From Escarpia spicata (lineage: Eukaryota; Annelida; Polychaeta; Sabellida; Siboglinidae): a stretch of DNA of 64,000 bases. The DNA is taken from assembly GCA_963995525.1 (NCBI GenBank), contig OZ023207.1:35664792-35728791 (forward strand). Direction: 5' to 3'. How positions within the stretch are numbered: the first letter of the stretch is position 1; the number at the start of each line of letters is the position of its first letter. Both the position numbers and the translations under genes were made by a program. The notes beneath the pieces are model-generated. The model was not told the DNA's origin. It ran no database searches and was given only the letters and a program-made list of their open reading frames with translations. Of this stretch, positions 1-10,190 are shown piece by piece.

Positions 1-1344
1 TATACATGGGAAGAGACAACAACTTGAAAGTGCATTTTTCAACTTTAACTTATTGCAAATATTTATTTATTTATATATTATTGAGATTGTCTGGTCATAG
101 TTGTGTGTAGGCAACTGCATTGATGTGGGTACAATTATTATTTTGAAATAGGTGCCACTAGTGAAACCAGACATATTCTTTAGAACAGCATACAGTGAAT
201 TTTTTTCCAACGATTGTCACACAGTATGAATACCTTGTATGTGGCAGTCGGTTCCCTGATAAGGAAGTACCGTGAAGACAGTCAATCTATGAATTGCCTA
301 TCTTGCGTACCCCCAGTAAATGTCAACCATGGAAAATACGTTTATAATATATTCACGTGTGTGTATGTGTGCGTGCGTATGTGATTATCAACCTACAAGT
401 ATAGCATGTATGTGTGTCAGTTGTATTGTTGTAAATACATTTGTAGGATCATTGCCAGGTCAAATTAAGCTAAATGTTGCAAACTTGTTGTATTTTTTCG
501 TGATGCGTGCATATCGCAAAAGGTGTACATATGTTCCATTTCAGTTAACAATTTAATAAGACAATGTTTTGTGGCAGGATACACTAATGTTGAACTCTCT
601 GCGATACTCAGCCACAACGGAATATCCATCAGGTGTGTTATTTATATAAATATAATATGGTAATAATATAATAATCTGAGTAAAAAGCATAATGTGTTCA
701 TAGATAGCATCAAGGCGCGCCAGGGGGCGGTGCTGATTACATATGAACCCCTTGGCAGATAGCGTTGCGAAACTCGGAATATAAGCTAAACCAATCATAT
801 CGCTTGCCAACAAATTCCGGTGATTTTAATTTCAGCCACATAAGTTTGCTAATGTGATGTGTATTGTTGGGGAAGTAGAAGTGATTATTTGAATACACTA
901 TACCGCTCAGCCCCTCGTGAGAATGTTGTGATTCCATTAAGTCACTGGCTTCGTCTTAGAATTCTGGTGCGGTTCGGGCGGGTGTCTGCACTGTTCTCAC
1001 GGGTGGTACAGTTACGGCGAAGCTAATTACTAGTTTGAATTAACTGACGTCCATGCATTGCATAGGATATCTTCCAGGGGTAGTGTACGTTGTCATCGAC
1101 CTGGCTTGCGAGGATGATAGAGGATACTCTTTCAAATTGTATTTGTCGCTTAGGCCCCTACTACTAAATTGTTTAAATATCTGTTGCCCTTCTTTTCGCT
1201 CTTTTTTAAAGAGAATGACGGTATGTTGTTGAGTATGCTGCAAACGCATTAATTAACAAACCATGCATATTGAACGCATTAATTAATTTATGTTTACAAA
1301 TAAATTCACATGTACACACATGCACACGCACACCAAGGTAAGTT
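1..1344. other. AT-rich sequence, no gene recognised
   Basis: I see no coding signal, RNA gene or clear repeat boundary here. Open frames are short, overlap on both strands and resemble no family I know. The short GC-richer patch near 710-1,010 has no recognisable content. Confidence 0.5.
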
Positions 1345-1500
1345 GTTAGGAAGGGAGGGAAAGAGGGACGGAGGGAATGATGAAGGGAGGAAGGGAAGAA
1401 GGGAGGGATGAATGGAGAAAGGGAGAGAGGGAGTGAGGGAGAGAGGGAGAGAGGGAGAGAGAGAGAGGGAGGGAGGGAGAGGGAGTGAGAGAGAGAGGGA

Positions 1501-1546
<46 letters not shown>

Positions 1547-1595
1547 AGAGACAGGGAGACAGGGAGACAGGGAGACAGGGGGAGAGAGAGTTATT
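1345..1595. repeat. GA-rich purine tract (GGGA/GAGA microsatellite)
   Basis: The plus strand is almost purely A and G from about 1,345 to 1,595. It is built of GGGA, GAGA and GGGAGACA units and ends in repeated AGGGAGAC. Open frames on both strands (Arg/Glu/Gly-rich on plus, Ser/Pro/Leu-rich on minus) are by-products of the repeat. Confidence 0.9.
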
Positions 1596-2888
1596 GTAAA
1601 ATAAATAATGCATTCAATCTACACAATTATTTAATAGCAAGCCTGCGTAATGCAAGATGTGTGTATAAACGACATAATGTTGTGCTGTGTGCAGACGTTA
1701 AAACGCATTCTGCAAAGACTTGGCTTAAGGCGCAGACAAGTAATTTACTACGCTTGGGTTGCAACATTAAAGCAGGTACTTTCAAGTTTAAATAAGCACT
1801 AATTTCTATGTTGCACATGCTCACGGCTACTGGAAATGCTAAAATTATATTTATGTAACACAAGAAGTAAAAGAAAAAATGTAAATGAAGTAGGTTTTAA
1901 ATATATTTGAGTATGTAATAAATGTGAGTAGCGATTCAGTATTAAATAAATTCGTTATGATCTTCTATATTCCAGTACACACTTAAAACAATATACGTGT
2001 AATGGGAAGATTCAATTGTTTCTGTTTAGCATCATGTCAAAGAAAATAGCACTATATTTTAGGGCATATTCCGCGATAACAAGTTGAATTATCACTATGG
2101 AAATATGAAATATATCATACATGTCTACCAATAAATGTACAGAGTTGAATCGTTGTCTTGTTGAGTGTGCTAACCTGTTTATGCAATAATACATAACTAT
2201 TTTAACAACCAGTTAAATATATGCGCGTTGGTGTGTATAATGTATACCTTATGAAAGTAAAGTATGATTCATCGCTTTAACGATTTAACACTTTAAAGCA
2301 AAACCATATGAATGATACGCTATATTTAATGTGTTATATATATATATGTATACCTATATAATTTACGTATTATATAATGTGTTTACGAAATCAAAACGTG
2401 CGGTGCTAATTAATATGGCTATGCATACGGCTAATACCGTACATACTTATGTGACAATTTAATTTGTCCGCATTTACAATGAATACGTTAGGTAAACCGA
2501 TACTTATTCAATAGTTTATTGTTGATGTGTTGAGGAACTTCCATAGACCACAATGTTGTCTTGCAACATATCGTCAATGTGGTCCCATCTGAACGATCGT
2601 CCTCCAAAAACACATTCGCCTTTCCTCAATCCATTCTGATACATCGTAGCACGGCTGTAACAAAACTAAATTTATTGAGACTTGAGCAATATCGTTTTCT
2701 ATATGATTCAGCACAAACGAATATGTAAACAAAATAACAATTACATCTGGAAATGCCGTTGGAGTAAAGCGGTTAAGTAGCACTTGCGGGTAATTATATA
2801 TCTTGTCTAGCAAGTGGATTACATGATGTGTCAAAGTCGGTGCGTCTGTGAAGCCGATATTACTTGTATTAATTGTGTATGGGGTGTC
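1596..2888. other. AT-rich sequence, no gene recognised
   Basis: This stretch is AT-rich with short TA runs near 2,340. I see no recognisable coding, RNA or mobile-element content. Confidence 0.5.
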
Positions 2889-2889
2889 A

Positions 2890-3507
2890 GGGGTGAATGG
2901 GGTGTCAGAGAGCATGCGAAATTGCGGCGGATTGGGCGGAGTAAATCAAGTTTAGATTCACCGGTGAAGAAGGCGGAGCAGCAGAGCACTGTGGATTACA
3001 CAGAGCACGGAAGATGCCATGGCCATTTACTGCAGTCAAGGAAGTCTTCAGTCGTACCAACCTTCTGGGCCATTGAAACCCGGCTTCTGCGGCTGAGAGA
3101 GTGAGACCACCCCTGTGCAGCGGCCTTCCCACTTTAAAAAGCATTCACGCACAGGTGTGCTACTCATCATTCGACACCATCTCATTTATCATAATTTCTT
3201 TATCAAGCCCTGCGGCGATGGGGGAGGGGCAAAGCGACAGGTGGAGGTGATCACTGGGAGTCGTAGTCCCAAACCTACAGGCAGGTGGCCTGTGGACAAG
3301 ATGTCGTTTGACTATGTAGGGCTGCGGAGGAGTCCGGGTGCATCCCAGGCGACTCAGCAGCCCTTTTCAGCACTGCTCATCCTTTGTAAGGGAGGGGCCT
3401 AGAAAAGGTGCCCTAAAGATCTCCTGCCCTACTACAACTGGCTAGTATACCGCGGCTGACAGTTCAACCCATTCTAGCGGTCGAAAACAAAGAAACACAA
3501 GAAGACT
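2890..3507 (+). mobile_element. Probable 5' leader of a non-LTR retrotransposon
   Basis: This GC-richer stretch lies directly upstream of, and on the same strand as, the endonuclease remnant at 3,508. GC content rises sharply compared with both flanks. No ORF is recognised, and the left boundary is uncertain (between about 2,890 and 3,190). I infer that it is the untranslated leader of the element because it is contiguous with the endonuclease. Confidence 0.45.
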
Positions 3508-4392
3508 CCTTCTCGGAGCTTGGAATGTTCGCAAACTTATGGATAAAGCTGACACTGCAAGACCGGAAAGAAGGACTGCGTTTATTGTAGGAGAGATGCA
3601 GCGATATAATGTTGATATAGCGGCTATGAGTGAGACAATACTTGCAGAGAAGGGCTGCGTGAGGGAACCAGGCGGCGGCTACACTTTCTTTTGGAAAGGC
3701 AACGCAGAGAATAATGCCATAATCCAATGAGTTGGCATAGCAGTGAAAACTTCTCTCCTACGGCAGCTTCCGGACCTTCCCAAAGAGATCAACGAAAGGC
3801 TTCTGTAGCAGCGTTTCCCCCTGAACGCCATGTGCCACGCCACGTTCACACGTTTCTACGCACCCACCCTTACAAGCTCCGACGAGACCAAAGAAAGATT
3901 CTATGAAGATCTCGACAGCCTGGTCAGGTCAACACCTGCTACCGACAAGCTCACCATCTTGGGGGATTTCATTGCTGGAGTCGGAACTGATAGCAAGAAC
4001 TGGAAGGGAATAATCGGACAGCACGGCGTAGGAAGACTAAACACCAATGGCTTCCTCCTTTTGAGCATGTCTGCGGAGAACGACTTAGCTATCACAAACA
4101 CTCTGTTCAGGCAGGACGATAAGTACAAAACAACCTGGATGGACCCCAGGTCCATGCAATGGCACATTATAGACTGTGTCATCTTAAGAAGGCAGGACAT
4201 CCAGGATGTGAAGATCACAAGGACCATGCGGGGAGCAGAGTGCTGGACATCGATTTGTCAGAACAGTCCTCCAGCTGTACATTGCCCCACTTCAGCGCAA
4301 GCGTCCAAAGTCGACCAGAAATGCCTTCAACACAGCCAGGCTGAAACACCAGCGATATCGCGAGGAGTTCCAGGTTGCCCTTGATATATATT
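3508..4392 (+). pseudogene. Non-LTR retrotransposon endonuclease domain (APE type), broken
   Basis: In one frame (codons starting at 3,539, 3,830 and so on) the translation reads as an apurinic-like endonuclease of a non-LTR retrotransposon. An opening GAWNVRKLMDKADTA is followed by SET-type text (AAMSETIL), then RFYAPTLTS, LTILGDFIAGVGTD and a late WHIIDCVI. This endonuclease type is often labelled 'craniofacial development protein 2-like' in databases. The role in the family is nicking of target DNA to prime reverse transcription. Two in-frame stops (TGA at 3,728 and TAG at about 3,806) and a frame change near 4,245 break it. Family text continues in another frame to about 4,390 (QRYREEFQVAL), then stops abruptly, so no RT domain follows. 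The Asp of ILGDF is present, but the usual Asn two residues later is not (GDFIAG). It is certainly a dead copy. Confidence 0.85.
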
Positions 4393-4999
4393 CGACGTAT
4401 ACATATCAGAAGAAAATATTCAATATGTCTTCATAAAAAATCCCATCACCAAAAGTATTCTAACTCTAATCAACCTATGCATCCGTGAATATCATCCGTG
4501 ACAACCATATTGCAATTTACGTTCGATCATCGTTATTACATAACAACCGCATAGCTGAGCGATGATTAGCTATCCCGTATAAACTTCGCGACATCAGTGT
4601 CGCCGCGCTGACCCAGATTCGTTTATTCTTGACCACATCCTTTGACAAATTTAACAGTGCACACAGAACATATATTTTACATACCTCCGATATTGCTTCT
4701 GTGTATGGGTTTGATAGCCAAACTGTAATAATCTCTCGTTATAGAGGAGACAACATTACATCATCCTTTCTCTGGATCACTCAGGACAGGTGTGTTCTAT
4801 ATCTCCAAATGGGCCTTGACATACTTGAATATTAACATGGATTAAGTGTAGAAGCACGTGTTAGATAGCATATACTTGTACACATGGCAAGTATAAAATT
4901 AGGCTAATTCTCAACACCACATAAATATAGTAAGATGGATGGAGAAAGATGCTACAGAAAGTTCCATATCAAAAACATAACGATTTGTGCTGCATAACC
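4393..4999. other. No gene recognised
   Basis: This AT-rich sequence lies between the endonuclease remnant and the first array repeat. The longest frame (4,629-4,835, plus) has no family resemblance I can see. Confidence 0.4.
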
Positions 5000-5759
5000 T
5001 ATTGAATTTAAAAAATGGGTTGGATATTGACATTTGCAAACAGTTTTGTTAAGTGGTGACATGAAACACACCAGTCTAAACAGAGGAAACCATTTTGTAT
5101 CACCACAGACATTTTTTTAAATATCGTCACTACAAAATAGAGCTTTTGACGTGAGTGAGTAACTATGTCAACCCTATTTTGGTCGTAGCATTTCAAATAA
5201 ACAAACATGCGCAATAAACAAATGACAATTACTTAGCAAAATCCATTATCGTAATTATTTGTATCTATAAATAATTCAACTAATTAACGTCATAGCAATT
5301 AAGAGCAATTCAAACGTATTTAAGAGTGCGTTTTGAAATTAGTAAAATATTGTTTTATAGGTGGGCTCTACTTTCACTTAAAGTTACGTCACATTTCCTA
5401 TTTAGTTCGCGTGCAAAAGACAATGTCTTCTAAAGCGTTGTAGCCACCTCCAATCATCACCAAGCAGGCTTGTAGGCACGTATGTGCGGGTGATCGCGGT
5501 CCATAGGTGACTGACGGCTAGTTGATTAGAAGAAAGTGTTTAACCGTCAGGTGTGGCCGCTCGGTATGCATTTTGTCGTCATCACGTCTGCTGGCTAATT
5601 TGATTTGTGTTGATTGATGATAGTATTATGTTACAAGCGTCCCGTTCGTCTTTGTTTTGCTCTGTCAAAATATCAATTTGATGGGATTATTGTGTCTCCT
5701 GCCGTGTCTCCCAACCTTTACTTAGCGATTTTTATCGCCCAGTCTCCTGTATAGAATGC

Positions 5760-5975
5760 ATGGAAATTAGAAGACGACTTTTGTTTGGCAGGTATGACCA
5801 CTCCGTAAATAGCGTGTCGCCAGTCCGTCTTTTTCCTTTGTTTAATGCATATAATTCAGAAGACATAATTTATCAAACAGGTATGACACTCAGTATATAT
5901 TGTGTCGCTATTCTGTCTGCTTGTTCCTTTCAGATATTGTTGAGATATGGCAGTTTGCGGACAGTGGTTTCATAG
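5760..5975 (+). pseudogene. Array-borne membrane segment, copy 1 (upstream part)
   Basis: A 71-codon frame contains EDIIYQTGMTLSIYCVAIL, which recurs as EDIIYQTGMTPNIYYVASL at 12,618 and as a third copy near 13,220. The recurrence in the same relative position of the tandem unit is direct; the hydrophobic stretch after it suggests a membrane segment. I do not recognise the family. The frame closes at 5,975, so in this unit it is a fragment. Confidence 0.35.
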
Positions 5976-6183
5976 ACGACAAAAAAAATCCTTCAGTCAT
6001 CCACATTAGATGAAAAAACCCAGTAGTCATACCGTCGACACTGCACATACCATCCTGAGAAACCCTGTCTTATAATTTACCGAGCAACATCTACTGACCT
6101 GATATGGGTGGCGTTGGTGGGCACACATCGTACAGTCTACCTCGCGAAAAAGTCAATTAGCAAAACACCTGCGAACAAGATGG

Positions 6184-6350
6184 ATGCAAAATAAGAAAGT
6201 TGTTACAGTGTTACTCTATTTGGCATATGCGTTGGTACATGAAATGCGTAATATCATTACATTTCTGGGCACTGCTTTAATTGTAAGATTTTATTTCGGT
6301 TCAGCATGGACAGTTGTTATATATGTCAGTATCCGGTATATAATATTGCT
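6184..6350 (+). pseudogene. Array-borne membrane segment, copy 1 (split by CR1)
   Basis: The frame reads KKVVTVLLYLAYALVHEMRN and then FYFGSAWTVVIYVSIRY. Copy 3 at 13,618 has KKVVTVLLYLAYVLIREMHN and LYFGSAWAVIIQLCIRY in the same frame with no stop. Most differences are conservative (V/I, A/V, F/L, R/H), as expected for sequence once under protein-level selection. Two hydrophobic stretches look like membrane helices. Here the frame is cut at about 6,350 by the CR1 insertion. The family is unknown to me; I infer an orphan multi-pass membrane protein or an element-encoded protein. Confidence 0.45.
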
Positions 6351-6351
6351 G

Positions 6352-7312
6352 ATATTATTATTATTATTATTATAAAGCATTTATAGAGCGCCGTGTGTCC
6401 GGATAACAAATCTGCTCAAAGGCGCTGACAATCGTAAAGTATTAATAAAATACAGTAAATGACCTAAACATATTAAATATAAATATTAAATAGAAAGGTA
6501 AAAGAAAATGATTTAAAAATAGCATATACAAATTACATAAAATGTCAGTTAGATAAACCTGAATAAAAATAAAAATATATATATATATGTGAATTAGCCG
6601 TTTAAATACCTAAAATAAATAATGTGCTTAAAAAAAAAAAACATGTAATATGCTAATTACAAAATAATAATATTAAATAAATAAATAACTGCAACCTAAG
6701 TACATAATCGAATGTCAACATTGCACAAATGTCACTGATGCGGACTGCAAAGTTCTTTGAAGGCCTATCGAAATAAGCATGTCTTTAAGATTGATTTGAA
6801 AGTGGTAACGCAGTTTGCATGCCTGACTGCATGAGGCAGGGCATTCCACAGGATCGGGTCAGCCACCGAGAAGGAACGACGGCCATAATGTTCAAGGTAA
6901 TATATCGGAACAGTCAGCAGTGCGGCCGATCTAAGTGATCTGGTCGGCGTGTAGGATGTCACGAGCGATGAAATGTACGCAGGGCCGAGATGGTGCACTG
7001 CACGATATATCAGCAGTAACAGCTTGAATTCGATCCGCTGGCGTATAGGCAACCAGTGTAGACGGTACAGAACAGATGTTATGTGTTCTCGTCTCCTTGT
7101 CCCGGTAATGAGACGTGCTGCGGAATTATGTACCATCTGCAGCTTTCGCAAGTGCGTCTCCGGCAGACCATATAACATTGCGTTGCCGTAATCAATACGT
7201 GGCACGACTACGGCGTTCACAATGGTTCTGCAAGCATTAGTGGTAAGACATTTCCTAATCAACGCGATGCTTCGGAGGTGACAATATGCCACCTGGCAAA
7301 CACGACGCACTT
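6352..7312 (-). mobile_element. CR1-like non-LTR retrotransposon, 5'-truncated
   Basis: The element runs on the minus strand. It comprises the RT C-terminal coding part (7,310-6,765), a 3' UTR, and a 3' end made of a short TTA microsatellite (6,352-6,375), which is the usual kind of CR1/L2 terminus. Just before it the minus strand reads GCGCTCTATAAATGC. The 5' end is truncated at about 7,312. The tandem copy at about 13,790 is contiguous at the homologous point, so it serves as an empty site. Confidence 0.85.
6765..7310 (-). pseudogene. CR1-like reverse transcriptase, C-terminal part
   Basis: This 181-codon open frame matches the thumb and C-terminal region after the RT domain of CR1/L2/Jockey-type elements. 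Landmarks are VPRIDYGNAMLYGLP, then VHNSAARLITGTRRREHI, LHWLPIRQRIEFKLLLL, FSVADPILWNALP, and a closing FKSILKTCLF before the stop. The catalytic YADD region lies upstream and is missing, so this is a 5'-truncated insertion. The frame is intact over its whole length, which suggests a comparatively recent insertion. Its first residues are the truncation point, not a true start. Confidence 0.9.
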
Positions 7313-7858
7313 AATACCGTCTTACCCTTCACTCGGCAGATATGTTCATTCCAGTACCAGCTGAACTTTATTTGAAGCATATAACGACGTCGCAATTACT
7401 GCCAGAAGACATAATTCACGGGATTTTTTGTCGGGCAGTTTTCGTTTCAAATAAGTGGGCATGTTTAAAAAGAGTTTTTCCATGAAGTATGTTTTATTCA
7501 ACTTCTTACCTCATCACATTCCTCACGCACGTTTTGATGCTTTGGTGCAAAACAACTACTGGCAAGTATCCTATTTCAGTTTACTTTTGAAGATAAATTA
7601 TTGTTACAAACCGCCACTAGTCTCGTACCAAATAAACACTATACACAAACGGCTTACAAATTGAGTGACGCCAAAGAGTCTGCTGTGTTGAAAGTACTTT
7701 ACAATGTTAAATTCCTAGATACGGGTAATCAAGGTAAAGAAATGACATTTAGATTGCTTAGTTTATCAACCGAGTTTGATACCATCAAAGTCTTTACTAA
7801 TCGATCTTTAAATCCTTGTTCTCACAATTGTTGGTATTCGATTATCTTTAAGATATAA
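7313..7858 (+). pseudogene. Array-borne protein, C-terminal part, copy 1
   Basis: After the CR1 insertion the coding remnant resumes. NDVAITAR (near 7,390) matches NDVAITAR in copy 3. The last frame (from about 7,604) contains LVPNKHYTQTAYKLSDAKES and ends FTNRSLNPCSHNCWYSIIF plus two residues and TAA at 7,856. Copy 3 has FTNRSLNPCSHNCWYSIIF followed by two residues and TAA at 14,139. Conservation of both the sequence and the position of the stop suggests the real C-terminus of a once-coding gene. The intervening segment from HARFDALV (about 7,525) has a degenerate relative near 10,325 in unit 2. I do not know the function. Confidence 0.5.
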
Positions 7859-9345
7859 TTTGTCTGGACGACAAATCGTCCCAACATCACACAGTAACCG
7901 TTAGCCCGCGCTGTCTTAACAGGTGATATAAATGAAACATAGTCCAAGTAGATTTTGTGCTTCCACAGCAAGCGCACGACTAGTTAAAATAAAGTAACAA
8001 TTGTCAAACTAATTATTCATAGATAATCTGTATGTGTTTTCAACTGTCACACGAAAACGATGTTCTTACAACAAGCACCATCGTTCACTTGTCTGGGTTT
8101 GCCAGCGTTATGAGGCGGAATACGGAACCACCTTTTTGTAGTTTTATGTAAATCATCATTGATTTATAGTACATGAGTAGTAGAAAGGGTATACTGTATA
8201 AAGCCAATCGTATCTAATTGACCACTGCCAAGCCGCCAGATAGCTGCGGACCAGTAGGTGCTGCCAATGCGGACTTCACCGTCGGCCGTGTGACGTGTTC
8301 TCATAATGGTGTTGACATGTATCTTTGCTTATGAACATGGCATATGTATGATTGGTTGTGTTCGGTAAAATATCTTGAATGTACAATGATAAAATCAGTA
8401 TGTGTTTTCAACTGTCACGCGAAAAAAAATTTCTTAGAACAAGCACCATCGTTCTCTTGCCTTTGTTTGCCAGCGTTATGAGGCGGAATATAGAAGCATA
8501 TGTTTTTATTTCATGTATATCATATTAGCTTAAGTTATTTTATAAGCAGTGTGTTAAGTGGTGACATAAAACACACCAGTCTAAACAGAGAAAACCACTT
8601 TGTATCACGCCATATATTTTCTAAACAACGTCACTACAACATATAATTTTTGAAGAGAGTGAGTAATTATGTCAACCCTATTTTGGTCGATGTATCAACA
8701 CACATGCGCAATTTAGAAATGCCAATTACATAGCAAAATCCATTATTGGAAGTTATCTGACTCAACAATAACATTTAATTTTCTTTTTTATGTGCGAATC
8801 GCGAGATCATGTAATCTTGAGCGTTGTCGCCAAGTTCAACAAGCACTACCAAGCAGGTTTGCCGCCACACATGTGATGGCGATTGCAGAAGAGGTGACTA
8901 AAACACCATTAATTAGAAAACAGTGTTTGCTAGATAGGTAAAGCCGAATAGCATACACCGTGTCGCCATCCTGTCTGCTAGCACCGTTAATGTCTGTTGA
9001 TTGATGAGAATATCTCGTTGCGAGTTTCATCATACGTGTTTGAGCAGCTCTGTCGAGATGTCCACTCGGCGGGAGTATTGTGTATTAAAAACTGTATTTA
9101 GGGATCCTCGACGCCATTCTTCTGGAAATTTGACAGCGGCAACGGTTTACGTAAATTGACTATATTACCCGCCCGCGAAAACGATATATTCCATGCGATT
9201 AGGCATATAATGGCGGCAGTAAACGGAGCAGTTATAATTGATATGTAAAAAACGATCAGACCAGTTCTTAGTCACACGTGTGCAAGTTAAAGCGGCACCA
9301 TTGGCTAATGCATATAATTTAAAAGTCTCACAATCAGTCTTATAA

Positions 9346-9639
9346 TTGACCTTGCAGCAGTTAGTAATAACCGCGTCAACCGGAACCTGGATGATTGTGA
9401 ACAGACCAGTTCTACTGACACATAATATATGCCCTAAGCAAACGGCTTTTCGGACATTATTCAATCTTCTTGGAAATACTATAGCTCAACGATCGTTTGC
9501 AATTAATAATGATTATGTAAAACTAAGTGATATGTTAATGTTTAATAAATCAAGAACTTATTCATTGTTTATTTCACATTTATTCACGCTTGATATTGTT
9601 GCGTTTCTGGTTTACAAGACACCGTTTAATTTGTGACAT
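9346..9639 (+). pseudogene. Array-borne coding segment ASTGTWM...
   Basis: The frame contains QLVITASTGTWMIVNRPVLL, then ICPKQTAFRTLFNLLGNT and a hydrophobic tail (FISHLFTLDIVAFLVY) before a stop at 9,637. Related text occurs at 13,480 (ITASTGTWM) and at 58,940 (QLVITASTGIWMIANR), and the tail region has a degenerate relative at 57,830-58,000. Recurrence at three places in similar context is what supports it. A minus-strand frame over the same bases (9,165-9,464) is less well preserved between copies. The family is unknown. Confidence 0.4.
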
Positions 9640-9649
9640 TCTAATCTTA

Positions 9650-10190
9650 ACGGATCATAATATACAAATACTCAAACACTACCAACATGGCATATTGAAC
9701 GCAAACATTTGTGGGGAATTGCACCAGTCAATTTTGGCATCCATTCATCGGATTTGGTAGAGGCCGACTCATGAGCGCCTGATCACAAATGTTCATACGG
9801 AACGAGTTTTATTGAAAATTATGACAGCATCGGTCAAGAACTGCTTCAGTTATTAACAGAACATGTACCTGTTATTGTCAATATCATATTACAAATAACA
9901 TTACACTACGTATGGTCGTTGTATAAAGAAAATAATCAAACGCGAAATATTTACTAAACACTATTTTATCGGTTAAAATGCATATAATCGTGATTTGGCG
10001 CGCCGTTAGTCGTCCGTAATTATTCAATTGGCCGTGAAGTCGTTAGTAACATGACCTGCTTCTACAGATCTCGAAAAACTAAACGAATGATAAGTGTTAA
10101 CAAAGTTACAGGAGGTGGCTCAAAGCTCCCCCATGATCGCGGGTCCCAACCTTTCAATACTTCGCTAAGATTATTAATTTGGATTTATTG
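9650..10190. repeat. Dispersed repeat block C, copy 1
   Basis: A block with AATGCATATAATCGTGATTT and GGCGCGCCGTTAG is shared with 44,140-44,330 and 58,160-58,450. The copies share order and spacing (CGAAATATTTAC, then the GCGCGCCG motif, then a GACCTGCTTCTAC-like motif and a GGCTCAAAGCTCCCC-like motif). No coding content is seen. Confidence 0.6.

Larger units (their letters stand above)
5000..8545 (+). repeat. Array repeat, unit 1 (about 2.6 kb plus a CR1 insertion)
   Basis: This is the first of three diverged tandem units. Landmarks recurring in the same order are: a block with ACATGCGCAAT (about 5,200; again near 8,700), a GTGTGGCCGCTCGGTATG block (about 5,550; near 12,010), CATATAATT followed by GACATAATTTATCAAACAG (about 5,850; near 12,610 and 13,200), coding remnants at 6,184-7,858, and a CACCATCGTTCACTTG block (about 8,080; near 14,360). 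The block near 5,030 recurs near 8,545, which gives the unit length. A 0.96-kb CR1 fragment interrupts this unit. The landmarks were matched by eye; the exact edges are approximate. Confidence 0.7.

Noticed and set aside
1206..1795. Arg/Glu/Gly and Ser/Pro/Leu open frames of about 130 codons
   Set aside because: They arise from the GA-rich tract and have no support outside it.
8836..9464. Minus-strand protein family in the array (ATRYSHQST..., TCTRVTKNW...)
   Set aside because: Some copies are open on the minus strand and an acceptor-like AATTGCAG recurs, but the frames are not preserved between units as well as the plus-strand segments are.
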